From Flavobacteriaceae bacterium UBA7433 (lineage in GTDB: Bacteria > Bacteroidota > Bacteroidia > Flavobacteriales > Flavobacteriaceae): a DNA stretch of 5,164 nt. Every line of letters starts with the position of its first letter. Positions within the stretch are counted from its first letter, which is position 1. Position numbers and translations under genes: made by a program. The DNA is taken from positions 1-5,164 of the forward strand of contig DLQL01000020.1 in the NCBI GenBank assembly GCA_002477565.1, written 5' to 3'. This document shows, piece after piece, positions 1 through 5,164 of the stretch. Below the pieces are notes generated by a model. That model was given only the letters and a program-made list of their open reading frames with translations, had not been told where the DNA came from and ran no database searches.

Positions 1-53
1 CCGACATAATACTTTTGTAATTGTTCAGAAAAAAGAATATAAACCGTGCACAT
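1..53 (-). CDS. GIY-YIG nuclease domain protein, N-terminal fragment (cut by window edge)
   Basis: Reading the minus strand from an ATG at 53-51 gives 17 complete codons, MCTVYILFSEQLQKYYV, plus two bases (GG) that fit glycine, and the window then ends. The pattern V-Y-I-L, about ten residues, then Y-Y-V-G is the start of a GIY-YIG nuclease domain: VYIL is the GIY strand and YYVG the YIG strand. Small single-domain GIY-YIG proteins of roughly 80-100 residues, often annotated as UPF0213 or 'excinuclease ABC C subunit-like', are common in Flavobacteriia. The catalytic Arg and Glu lie beyond the edge and cannot be checked. The gene follows the tRNA pair on the same strand, just past their terminator hairpin, with no Shine-Dalgarno in the 14 bases before the ATG. 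No promoter of its own is evident, so read-through from the tRNA transcript is possible. The biological role of these small proteins is poorly defined. The family call rests on a short stretch but a characteristic one. Confidence 0.72.
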   Translation of the reverse strand, partial: MCTVYILFSEQLQKYYV

Positions 54-67
54 TTTTATAAAATAAG

Positions 68-97
68 AAAAGCTAAAATCATAAGATTTTAGCTTTT
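68..97 (-). terminator. Hairpin terminator after the tRNA pair
   Basis: Positions 68-80 and 85-97 are perfect reverse complements: a 13-bp stem with a 4-base loop at 81-84. It lies 3 bases beyond the 3' end of tRNA-Pro. On the minus strand the stem ends in TTTT and is followed by C and a T/A-rich run (TTATTTTAT), as expected for intrinsic termination. The stem has only three G/C pairs, so its strength comes from length. A perfectly paired AT-rich stem can also work in the other direction, but no plus-strand gene reads into it here. The GIY-YIG start codon lies 14 bases beyond it, so any read-through message would carry this hairpin just upstream of that start. Confidence 0.8.
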
Positions 98-100
98 AAG

Positions 101-175
101 TCGGGGTGGCAGGATTCGAACCTGCGACCTCCTCGTCCCAAACGAGGCGCGATGACCGGGCTACGCTACACCCCG
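101..175 (-). tRNA. tRNA-Pro (anticodon TGG)
   Basis: The minus strand folds as a complete tRNA. The acceptor stem pairs 175-169 (CGGGGTG) with 108-102 (CACCCCG), with discriminator A at 101. The T arm is GCAGG-TTCGAAT-CCTGC. The anticodon stem CCTCG/CGAGG encloses the loop TTTGGGA, which puts TGG (positions 140-138) at the anticodon and so reads proline CCN codons, CCA best. A short D stem GCG/CGC is visible. The 3' CCA is not encoded, since the bases after the discriminator are CTT, so it must be added by tRNA nucleotidyltransferase. The gene is second in a two-tRNA transcript, 22 bases after tRNA-Ser, and the hairpin at 68-97 follows it. Confidence 0.97.
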
Positions 176-197
176 AGTAAAAGAATAGATAAAATTG

Positions 198-284
198 CGG
201 AGAGGAAGGGATTCGAACCCCCGGTACCCGTAAAGGTACAACTCCTTAGCAGGGAGCCCCGTTCGGCCACTCCGGCACCTCTCC
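198..284 (-). tRNA. tRNA-Ser (anticodon GCT)
   Basis: This is an 87-base class II tRNA on the minus strand. The acceptor stem pairs 284-278 (GGAGAGG) with 205-199 (CCTCTCC), with discriminator G at 198, the usual identity base for serine. The anticodon loop CTGCTAA gives GCT at 250-248, which reads AGC and AGU. A long variable arm with pairing GTACC/GGTAC (roughly 239-222) confirms the serine type. The T loop TTCGAAT is intact. CCA is not encoded, because CAA follows the discriminator. The gene is first in the transcript, about 50 bases downstream of the promoter at 337-368, with tRNA-Pro 22 bases beyond. Confidence 0.97.
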
Positions 285-547
285 TAGATTTTCAATCTGT
301 ATTTTAATCTGTAAAAGAACTTAAATTTTGAGAGTGCAAATGTAAGTAGGCATTTACGATTTCACAACATTTTTACTACTTTTTTTCAACAATTTCACTT
401 TGCTTAAAATCCCCTGCCGGTGTTTTAAAACCACCAAAAAAAAGGGCCTGCGAAAAGACTTTGTCAAAAGACTGAATACAAGAATACTACAGGATACACA
501 CAGCGGTAAAAAGCAAAAAAAAGTCGAAAATACTGCTTAAAAAACCA
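285..547. other. Non-coding gap between tRNA-Ser and the HD phosphohydrolase gene
   Basis: Apart from the tRNA promoter I see no gene here in either direction. The plus strand is rich in A runs (for example 436-443 and 516-523), which read as T runs on the minus strand downstream of the HD gene. No GC-rich hairpin precedes any of these T runs, so there is no clear terminator for the HD gene. A weak dyad at 419-435 centres on GTTTTAAAAC, but its T run lies on the wrong side. An 8-base direct repeat AAAAGACT occurs at 453-460 and 466-473 with no evident role. Confidence 0.6.
337..368 (-). promoter_or_regulatory. Promoter of the tRNA-Ser/tRNA-Pro transcript
   Basis: On the minus strand GTTG (368-365) is followed by 20 bases and then TACATTTG (344-337). 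This matches the Bacteroidota primary-sigma consensus, a TTG-type -33 box about 19-21 bases before TAnnTTTG at -7, with all six defined -7 positions correct. Initiation would fall around 330-333, giving a leader of roughly 45-50 bases before tRNA-Ser. It is the only strong promoter match in the 263-base gap and is correctly oriented. The start point itself is inferred. Confidence 0.68.
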
Positions 548-2596
548 TTACTCAGGGTATTCAACCCGCAAATGATAAATGTTTTTCAATTTCTTTTTCA
601 ATACCTTTTTGATGCGTTCAATCTCCTTTAAGGTAATGTCTGCATTCCGGTACTGTCCTGCCTCCATCTGTTTGGATGCAATGCCGTCAATCAATTGATC
701 AATCGTTTGAGCGGTGGGGTCTTTTAGACTTTTAGAGGCCGCCTCTGCCGCATCACTCAACATCAAAATCGCTGTTTCCTTAGAAAAAGGAATCGGTCCT
801 GGGTATTGAAAATCCGCCTTTTCAATCACCTCCAAACTGCCCTCCTTTTCCTTTTGGTAAAAATAATAGACCAGACTACTCCCGTGGTGCGTTCGGATAA
901 AATCGATGATCCGATCTGGCAAGCCGTATTCTTTTGCCAATTCAATTCCTTTTTGAACGTGGTGAATTATGATTTGTGCACTTTCTTTGGGCGGCAAATC
1001 GTTGTGGGGATTTACCCCGGTAGACTGGTTTTCGGTAAAATAAACGGGGTTCATCATTTTCCCAATATCGTGGTACAAGGCGCCTGTTCGAACCAACATC
1101 GAATTGGCGCCTATCTCATTGGCTGCCGCTTCGGCCAAATTGGCTACCTGCATGGAATGCTGAAAAGTACCCGGTGCCTTTTCATTCAAATCGCGCAGCA
1201 ACTTCGAATTCGTATTGGACAACTCCAACAAGGTTACGTCCGAAACCAATCCAAATACCTTTTCGTATACCCAAATCAAAAACAACGACAAGAAAGACAA
1301 GACACCGTTCAGTGCAAAATGCCCAAAGTAATTCCATTTCAACTGTGCGGCGTTGCCTTCCTGCAAAACAGAAAAAGCAAAATACGTCAACATGTAAATC
1401 AACGTAATCTGCCCCACAGAAATAAAGAGATTTTCACGTTTGTACAATTCAGAAACTGTCAGAATCGTAACAATCCCAGCGATGATTTGCAAAAAGACAA
1501 ACTCAAAACTATTGGGCACCACAAAACCCAAAAGCAACACCGTAAGCACATGGGTAAACAAGCCCAACCGCGCGTCGAAAAAAGCTTTCAAAACGATGGG
1601 CAAAACACTCATCGGAACCACGTACAAATAGTCTACTTGGTATTTGACAGTCATTGCCACGAGAAAAAACAGTAAGAGAATGTTGAAAAAGATAAAGGCA
1701 ACCTTGGAATTGTCTTCAAAAATCTCCGGACGTTCCTTCCTTAAAAACAACATCAACATCAACAAAGCCAGCGCCACCAAAAGGGTGTGTCCAAAGACAA
1801 TCCAATACATACTGTTCTGACTTCTCGTTTGAGAACTGTATTCCGCTCTCAGAGAGTTCAACACTTCGTAGTTTTCACCCTCTACAATCAGCCCTCTAGA
1901 AATGATCGACTGATTTTTGGAAACTTTTCCGGTCGTGTACGAAATGGAGCGGATGGCATCTTGCAATGCTTTTTCTGTAAAATTGGCATCAAACGAAACA
2001 TTGGGCCGAATGACCTCTGTCAATAAATTGATCAATGCTGACTGAAACAAATCACTTGTTTCTAAGGGAATTTTACTTTGAATCAAATGAAATAGGTCCT
2101 TCGAAAAAACAAAGCGTTCAAATGGCAACATCTCTATCTGAGTCCCTTTGCGCAGGACCACCTCTTTGCGAGGGTCCTCCACTCTAGTTGCACTCCCCGC
2201 CCCTACAAAACCTACTTTGTAAATTTCCGTGACGATGGCAGAAGCTTGGTCAAACAAAGCGCGGTAGTACAGCGAATCCGTTGCCACGGCTTTCAAGCGT
2301 TCTGACATGTCCTCTTTGACGTTTGCAACTACTTGTGTGTCGTAGGAGAAATAACGCAGTGAATTTTTTTCCAAACTCTTTTCTTCCGCCGCAATAACCG
2401 CTGCACTTTTTTGAATTGCAAAGTCAAATGGGGCCAACAAATCTTCGTATTGCCAAGGCTTTCCTTTTTGAAACTCGTACTTAAAAGTTCCTCCTTTTGG
2501 AAAAAAGTAAACCAGTAAAAAAGTCGTCGCAACAAAAAGAACAATTTTATAGGCCAACGAATTGTGTTGGTAGAGTTTTTCAATAATTTTTTTCAT
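548..2596 (-). CDS. 7TM-HD (PgpH/YqfF-type) membrane phosphohydrolase, probable c-di-AMP phosphodiesterase
   Basis: The product has 682 residues and the architecture of the 7TM-receptor-HD family. One membrane segment lies near the N terminus (about 17-33). An extracytoplasmic 7TMR-HDED-like domain follows (about 35-260), then a cluster of seven hydrophobic helices (about 264-448), then a cytoplasmic HD domain (about 470-670). The metal ligands are all visible: H480 (TFQHSMQVA), H509-D510 (YHDIGK), H546 (IIHHV), H570-H571 (THHG) and D615 (LSDAAEAA). The family's best-known member, Listeria PgpH, hydrolyses c-di-AMP to pApA at the inner face of the membrane, and the complete ligand set supports an active enzyme. 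The substrate is inferred from family. I chose the ATG at 2596-2594 because MKKIIEKLYQ leads straight into the first membrane helix. The longer frame to 2680 adds 28 poorly fitting residues and needs a TTG start. The gene is monocistronic as far as visible and divergent from the thiolase. Confidence 0.93.
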   Translation of the reverse strand: MKKIIEKLYQHNSLAYKIVLFVATTFLLVYFFPKGGTFKYEFQKGKPWQYEDLLAPFDFAIQKSAAVIAAEEKSLEKNSLRYFSYDTQVVANVKEDMSERLKAVATDSLYYRALFDQASAIVTEIYKVGFVGAGSATRVEDPRKEVVLRKGTQIEMLPFERFVFSKDLFHLIQSKIPLETSDLFQSALINLLTEVIRPNVSFDANFTEKALQDAIRSISYTTGKVSKNQSIISRGLIVEGENYEVLNSLRAEYSSQTRSQNSMYWIVFGHTLLVALALLMLMLFLRKERPEIFEDNSKVAFIFFNILLLFFLVAMTVKYQVDYLYVVPMSVLPIVLKAFFDARLGLFTHVLTVLLLGFVVPNSFEFVFLQIIAGIVTILTVSELYKRENLFISVGQITLIYMLTYFAFSVLQEGNAAQLKWNYFGHFALNGVLSFLSLFLIWVYEKVFGLVSDVTLLELSNTNSKLLRDLNEKAPGTFQHSMQVANLAEAAANEIGANSMLVRTGALYHDIGKMMNPVYFTENQSTGVNPHNDLPPKESAQIIIHHVQKGIELAKEYGLPDRIIDFIRTHHGSSLVYYFYQKEKEGSLEVIEKADFQYPGPIPFSKETAILMLSDAAEAASKSLKDPTAQTIDQLIDGIASKQMEAGQYRNADITLKEIERIKKVLKKKLKNIYHLRVEYPE

Positions 2597-2614
2597 TTCT
2601 CGAAAATTGGTATC

Positions 2615-2622
2615 CAAAAATA
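2615..2622 (-). promoter_or_regulatory. Possible -7 box (TATTTTTG) for the HD phosphohydrolase gene
   Basis: TATTTTTG on the minus strand fits TAnnTTTG and lies 18 bases upstream of the chosen ATG. A second match, TAAATTTG at 2672-2665, lies 68 bases upstream and inside the dyad at 2641-2680. Neither has a TTG-type -33 box at the right distance, so which is used, if either, cannot be decided from sequence. Such boxes arise easily in AT-rich DNA. Confidence 0.25.
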
Positions 2623-2640
2623 AACAATTTCTTAGGGAGT

Positions 2641-2680
2641 TTGATTTGATTGGAGGAATTAATTCAAATTTACAAATCAA
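2641..2680. repeat. Co-centred double palindrome in the divergent intergenic region
   Basis: TTGATTTG at 2641-2648 is the exact reverse complement of CAAATCAA at 2673-2680. The 10-base palindrome GAATTAATTC at 2656-2665 shares the same centre (between 2660 and 2661). In all 26 of 40 positions are symmetric, with seven unmatched bases on each side between the inner and outer blocks. The element lies between two divergent genes, 45 bases from the HD gene start and 166 bases from the thiolase start, and overlaps a possible -7 box on the minus strand. Its form suits an operator bound by a dimer or tetramer, but AT-rich DNA gives chance dyads. No regulator gene is in view. Confidence 0.45.
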
Positions 2681-2753
2681 GGCGCCATTTTAAAAATCCT
2701 AAGGCAGATGGAACTCTTGAAATCAAAGCACTAAAAATATCAAAATATTTAAG

Positions 2754-2761
2754 TACTTTCG
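2754..2761 (+). promoter_or_regulatory. Possible -7 box for the thiolase-peptidase operon
   Basis: TACTTTCG matches TAnnTTTG at all defined positions except the last T. It lies 84 bases before the thiolase ATG, which would leave a leader of roughly 80 bases. A short inverted repeat, AAATAT-CAAA-ATATTT (2735-2750), lies directly upstream. No TTG-type -33 box is found 19-21 bases upstream. This is the best plus-strand candidate in the gap but a weak one. Confidence 0.25.
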
Positions 2762-2845
2762 CAAGGAACCTGATCGGTGTTTTTTCGAATCGCCACCGTC
2801 AAAAGGCAAGGCATTCAACACAAAAACCCAGCTCAAAAACCCTTC

Positions 2846-4030
2846 ATGAACAAAGAAGTTGTCATTGTTTCAGCAGCCAGAACGCCCATTGGCCGTTTTT
2901 TAGGAAGTCTTTCAGACATTCCCGCTACTGAATTGGGGGGCATCGCCATCCGAGGGGCACTGGAAAAAATTCAACTCGACCCTGAACTGGTAGAAGAAGT
3001 TTTGATGGGAAATGTGCTGCAAGCCAATTTGGGACAAGCACCCGCCAAACAAGCAGCCTTGTTTGCAGGAATCTCAGAAAACGTCCCCTGTACCACCGTA
3101 AACAAAGTATGTGCATCTGGAATGAAAACAGTCTTGCAAGCTGCCCAAGCCATTCAGTGCGGAGCGGCAGAGATTCTTGTGGCAGGAGGCATGGAAAACA
3201 TGTCCGCTGCCCCGCATTACCTCGCGAGCAGAAAGGCTAAAAAGCTCGGCAACATCACTGCCATTGACGGCTTGTTAAAAGACGGATTGACAAACCCCTA
3301 CGACCAAAAACTCATGGGCGCCTGCGCTGATTTGTGTGCCGAAAAATACGAGATTACCCGAGCGGCACAAGACGCATTTGCCATCCGCTCTCACCAGCGA
3401 TTTCAGAATGCCAATGAACAAGGTAAATTTGACGACGAACGCATTCCTGTCAACATTTCAAAGGACGCCGAAAATCCTATCTGGATCACACAAGACGAAA
3501 CACACAAAGACACAAACCTCGAAAAAATTGAGAGCTTGCCCCCTGCTTTTTCAAAAAAAGGAAGCGTTACCGCTGCCAATGCCTCCCCCATCAGTGACGG
3601 TGCTGCGGCCTTGGTTTTGATGTCCTCAGACAAAGCAAAAGCATTGGGAATTGCCCCTTTGGCAAAAATAACCGCCTATGCAGAAGCGGCCCAAGACCCC
3701 ACTTGGTTTACGAGCAGCCCTGCAAAAGCACTCCCCAAAGCGCTCAAAAAAACAAGTTTGACGCTTTCAGAAATCGATTTTTTCGAAATCAATGAAGCCT
3801 TTTCGGTGGTAGGCATTGCCAATTGTGAATTGCTCGGAATCGACCCTGACAAAACCAATGTCAATGGAGGCGCTGTGGCCATGGGGCATCCCTTAGGATG
3901 TTCGGGAGCGAGAATCTTAGTCACACTGCTCGCCGTCTTAAAACAAAACAACGCGAAAATAGGCGCTGCCGCAATCTGCAATGGCGGTGGAGGTGCAAGC
4001 GCATTAATTATTGAAAACACTAGGAACTGA
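2846..4030 (+). CDS. Acetyl-CoA C-acyltransferase (thiolase)
   Basis: The product is a full-length 394-residue thiolase, the usual size for the family, that condenses two acyl-CoA molecules or cleaves 3-ketoacyl-CoA. The nucleophilic Cys89 lies in VNKVCASGMK. NEAF (316-319) supplies the oxyanion-hole Asn. His348 lies in GGAVAMGHPLGCSGAR and Cys379 in CNGGGGA, completing the catalytic set. The N-terminal thiolase domain covers about 1-260 and the C-terminal about 270-392. No signal peptide is present, so it is cytoplasmic. The start at 2846 begins MNKEVVIVSAARTPIGRF, the canonical N terminus. A GTG at 2777 would add 23 residues with no family resemblance. The overall pattern resembles acetoacetyl-CoA thiolase (AtoB/PhaA type, EC 2.3.1.9), but motifs alone do not separate this from 3-ketoacyl-CoA thiolase (2.3.1.16). 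No beta-oxidation partner (FadB/FadJ, CoA-transferase) is adjacent in the window. The stop codon overlaps the next start. Confidence 0.95.
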   Translation: MNKEVVIVSAARTPIGRFLGSLSDIPATELGGIAIRGALEKIQLDPELVEEVLMGNVLQANLGQAPAKQAALFAGISENVPCTTVNKVCASGMKTVLQAAQAIQCGAAEILVAGGMENMSAAPHYLASRKAKKLGNITAIDGLLKDGLTNPYDQKLMGACADLCAEKYEITRAAQDAFAIRSHQRFQNANEQGKFDDERIPVNISKDAENPIWITQDETHKDTNLEKIESLPPAFSKKGSVTAANASPISDGAAALVLMSSDKAKALGIAPLAKITAYAEAAQDPTWFTSSPAKALPKALKKTSLTLSEIDFFEINEAFSVVGIANCELLGIDPDKTNVNGGAVAMGHPLGCSGARILVTLLAVLKQNNAKIGAAAICNGGGGASALIIENTRN

Positions 4031-4032
4031 TG
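4028..4032 (+). promoter_or_regulatory. TGATG stop-start overlap coupling thiolase to the peptidase
   Basis: The thiolase stop TGA (4028-4030) shares its final A with the ATG (4030-4032) of the NlpC/P60 gene. A one-base overlap of this kind usually means one message and translational coupling by terminating ribosomes. No Shine-Dalgarno sequence precedes the ATG, which fits re-initiation. Confidence 0.8.
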
Positions 4033-4800
4033 GATTACGGAATTTGTAATTTGAGCATTGTTCCTCTGAGAAGTGAACCCTCAAACAAAGCAGAGCTCGT
4101 TTCTCAAATCGTCTTTGGAGAACATTTCAAAGTACTTGAGACTCGCAAAGAATGGAGCAAGATACGCCTCGCTTTTGACAAGTACGAAGGGTGGATTGAC
4201 AACAAACAATACCTGGCCATCACCAAAGAAGACTACTCAGATTTGGACAAACAACAACCCGTGCTCGCAGGAAATCTGGTCGACTACATCACCGACAGTG
4301 CTGGCGTCTTGTCGCTCATCACCTTGGGTGCCACCTTGCCGAATTTCAAAGATGCTGCCCTTTCCATCGGAGCCTCGCACTACCAATACGAGGGAGCGCA
4401 TGTGGAAGGTCAGCATCCGAAAACACAGCTCCTCAACACTGCCTTTTTGTTTTTAAACACCCCCTATTTGTGGGGAGGAAAAACCCCTTTCGGAATCGAT
4501 TGTTCAGGATTTACACAAATGGTTTACAAACTCAACGGATACGCACTCCTTAGGGATGCTTCTCAACAGGCTACCCAGGGAGAAACCTTGAGTTTTATTG
4601 AAGAAAGTGAGCCTGGAGACTTGGCCTTTTTTGACAACCAAGAAGGTATCATCACCCATGTGGGCATCATCATGAAAGACAATTACATCATCCATGCACA
4701 CGGAAAAGTACGCATCGACCGCTTGGACCACAGCGGCATTTACAACGTGGACAGCAAAAGACACACACACAAACTGAGAGTCATCAAAAAAATCATCTGA
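4030..4800 (+). CDS. SH3b-NlpC/P60 (C40 family) cysteine peptidase
   Basis: The product has 256 residues. An SH3b-like domain (about 4-65, with the typical GW motif in YEGWID) and a linker with a second SH3-like stretch (about 75-125) precede an NlpC/P60 domain (about 133-255). The triad is visible: Cys158 in GIDCSGF, His210 in THVGIIM and His222 in YIIHAHG. Spacings of 52 and 12 residues are normal for the family. W148-G150 (LWGG) and R175-Q180 (RDASQQ) are also typical. Family members cut gamma-D-glutamyl-diamino-acid bonds in peptidoglycan peptides. No signal peptide or lipobox is present, so it probably acts in the cytoplasm, as YkfC-type enzymes do on imported murein peptides (L-Ala-D-Glu-meso-DAP). 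That substrate is inferred. The start ATG is fixed by the coupling with the thiolase. The final residues run IIKKII-like to the stop with no extra domain. Confidence 0.92.
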   Translation: MDYGICNLSIVPLRSEPSNKAELVSQIVFGEHFKVLETRKEWSKIRLAFDKYEGWIDNKQYLAITKEDYSDLDKQQPVLAGNLVDYITDSAGVLSLITLGATLPNFKDAALSIGASHYQYEGAHVEGQHPKTQLLNTAFLFLNTPYLWGGKTPFGIDCSGFTQMVYKLNGYALLRDASQQATQGETLSFIEESEPGDLAFFDNQEGIITHVGIIMKDNYIIHAHGKVRIDRLDHSGIYNVDSKRHTHKLRVIKKII

Positions 4801-4902
4801 TAACCGCATAAAAAACCCTTCGGAAAGCACAAAAAATAGTCTCCAAAACTTCTTATTTCTTTAGTATCTTTGACAATTAAATCGCACTTACAGTCACCAA
4901 CT
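4801..4902. other. Intergenic region before the lipoprotein gene
   Basis: This is a 102-base A-rich spacer after the peptidase stop. No convincing hairpin plus T run is visible; ACCCTTCGGAAAG at 4816-4828 pairs only over a few bases. The thiolase operon may therefore read through into the lipoprotein gene, although that gene has its own promoter-like box. Confidence 0.5.
4865..4872 (+). promoter_or_regulatory. -7 box (TATCTTTG) of the lipoprotein gene
   Basis: TATCTTTG is an exact fit to the Bacteroidota -7 consensus TAnnTTTG and lies 30 bases before the ATG at 4903, so a leader of roughly 25 bases is expected. The region about 20 bases upstream (around 4842-4846, CTCCA) has no TTG, so the -33 box is poor and the promoter may be modest or need an activator. 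Confidence 0.5.
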
Positions 4903-5164
4903 ATGAAAAACTACTTTCTCGCATTGGGATTTTTTTGCTTCGCACTAAGCGCCTGTGAAAACGATGACTTTTGCGCGGAAAACACCAGCCCAAAATTGCT
5001 GATTCGCTTTTACGACAAAGAAGACCCTGAAACCCTCAAGGAAGTTCCCCTCATCGTTTGGGCAGAAGGCAAAGACACCATCTACCCACTGGCAGTCTTA
5101 GATTCTATCGCCCTCCCATTGGACACCTCAAACAACCAGACCACCTACAAATTTTCGACAACAA
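4903..5164 (+). CDS. Lipoprotein resembling the DUF6452 family, N-terminal part (cut by window edge)
   Basis: The first 87 codons are present and the gene runs off the right edge. The N terminus has a short charged start (MKN), a hydrophobic stretch and the lipobox L15-S16-A17-C18, so signal peptidase II should cleave before Cys18. The mature protein begins CENDDFC, an acidic patch next to the lipid-bearing cysteine. A short segment with PKLLIRFYDKEDPETLKEV and then alternating hydrophobic residues suggests a beta-sandwich-like periplasmic or outer-membrane protein. The CE-x-DD-x-C start followed by a 'P-x-L-x-I-x-F-Y-D' strand resembles flavobacterial DUF6452 lipoproteins of about 160-180 residues, a family of unknown function. 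From memory these genes often sit beside a DUF6048 gene and the 23S rRNA methyltransferase gene rlmD, which would lie beyond this window. The lipoprotein call is firm; the family name is less certain. Confidence 0.78.
   Translation, partial: MKNYFLALGFFCFALSACENDDFCAENTSPKLLIRFYDKEDPETLKEVPLIVWAEGKDTIYPLAVLDSIALPLDTSNNQTTYKFSTT

Noticed and set aside
198..284. The tRNA genes as an integration site for a mobile element
   Set aside because: Both tRNAs are intact, no duplicated tRNA 3' end is seen in the window, and no integrase gene is present.
419..435. Possible terminator hairpin GGTGTTTTAAAACCACC
   Set aside because: The stem has a bulge and almost no loop, and the adjoining T run on the minus strand precedes rather than follows it.
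453..473. Direct repeat AAAAGACT, two copies 13 bases apart
   Set aside because: Two short copies in A-rich DNA are easily due to chance, and there is no array, target-site duplication or attachment site to go with them.
806..1675. Long open frame of 289 codons on the plus strand inside the HD phosphohydrolase gene
   Set aside because: It lies wholly antisense to a gene with clear domain structure. Its product is rich in Gln, Arg, Asn and His with no recognisable motif, as expected for a reverse-strand shadow.
2597..2680. Upstream extension of the HD gene by 28 residues from a TTG at 2680
   Set aside because: The extra residues do not resemble the family, and the extension would run across the whole dyad and promoter region. 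The ATG at 2596 leads directly into the first membrane helix.
2777..2845. Upstream extension of the thiolase by 23 residues from a GTG
   Set aside because: Thiolases start a few residues before the VIVSAxRTPIG motif. The extension is basic, low in similarity to any family feature and needs a non-ATG start.
2650..2931. 93-codon plus-strand frame spanning the intergenic region and thiolase start
   Set aside because: It overlaps the thiolase in another frame, has no plausible start context and yields a basic sequence without motifs.

Overview
The window looks like ordinary chromosomal DNA from a Bacteroidota species, most likely a marine or environmental member of the Flavobacteriaceae. The evidence is three-fold. 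Promoter-like boxes fit the Bacteroidota -7 consensus TAnnTTTG (TACATTTG before the tRNAs, TATCTTTG before the last gene). Recognisable Shine-Dalgarno sequences are absent before the starts. The gene families are also typical: a 7TM-HD phosphohydrolase, a flavobacterial-style thiolase, an SH3-NlpC/P60 peptidase and a short lipoprotein resembling DUF6452. No IS element, CRISPR array, phage gene or rRNA is visible.

Layout. Positions 1-53 (minus) hold the first 17 codons of a GIY-YIG nuclease-domain protein cut by the left edge. Positions 68-97 are a perfect AT-rich hairpin that ends the tRNA transcript. Positions 101-175 and 198-284 (minus) are tRNA-Pro(UGG) and tRNA-Ser(GCU), transcribed from a good promoter at about 337-368. 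Positions 285-547 carry that promoter and otherwise only A/T-rich non-coding sequence. Positions 548-2596 (minus) encode a 682-residue membrane-anchored HD phosphohydrolase of the PgpH/YqfF type, a family known for c-di-AMP hydrolysis. Positions 2597-2845 are a divergent intergenic region containing a co-centred double palindrome at 2641-2680. Positions 2846-4030 (plus) encode a complete thiolase, and 4030-4800 (plus) an SH3b-NlpC/P60 cysteine peptidase. These two are joined by a TGATG stop-start overlap and are almost certainly one operon. A new promoter-like box at 4865-4872 precedes a truncated lipoprotein gene running from 4903 to the right edge.

How the parts fit. The thiolase (acyl-CoA metabolism) and the leaderless NlpC/P60 peptidase (probably cytoplasmic cleavage of recycled murein peptides) are translationally coupled. 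They may serve salvage of cell-wall or peptide carbon, but that link is inference. The HD phosphohydrolase is divergent from them and could share control through the intergenic dyad. I found no convincing evidence of an undescribed multi-gene system. The points most worth checking are the dyad, the coupling of peptidase to thiolase, and the acidic patch after the lipoprotein cysteine.
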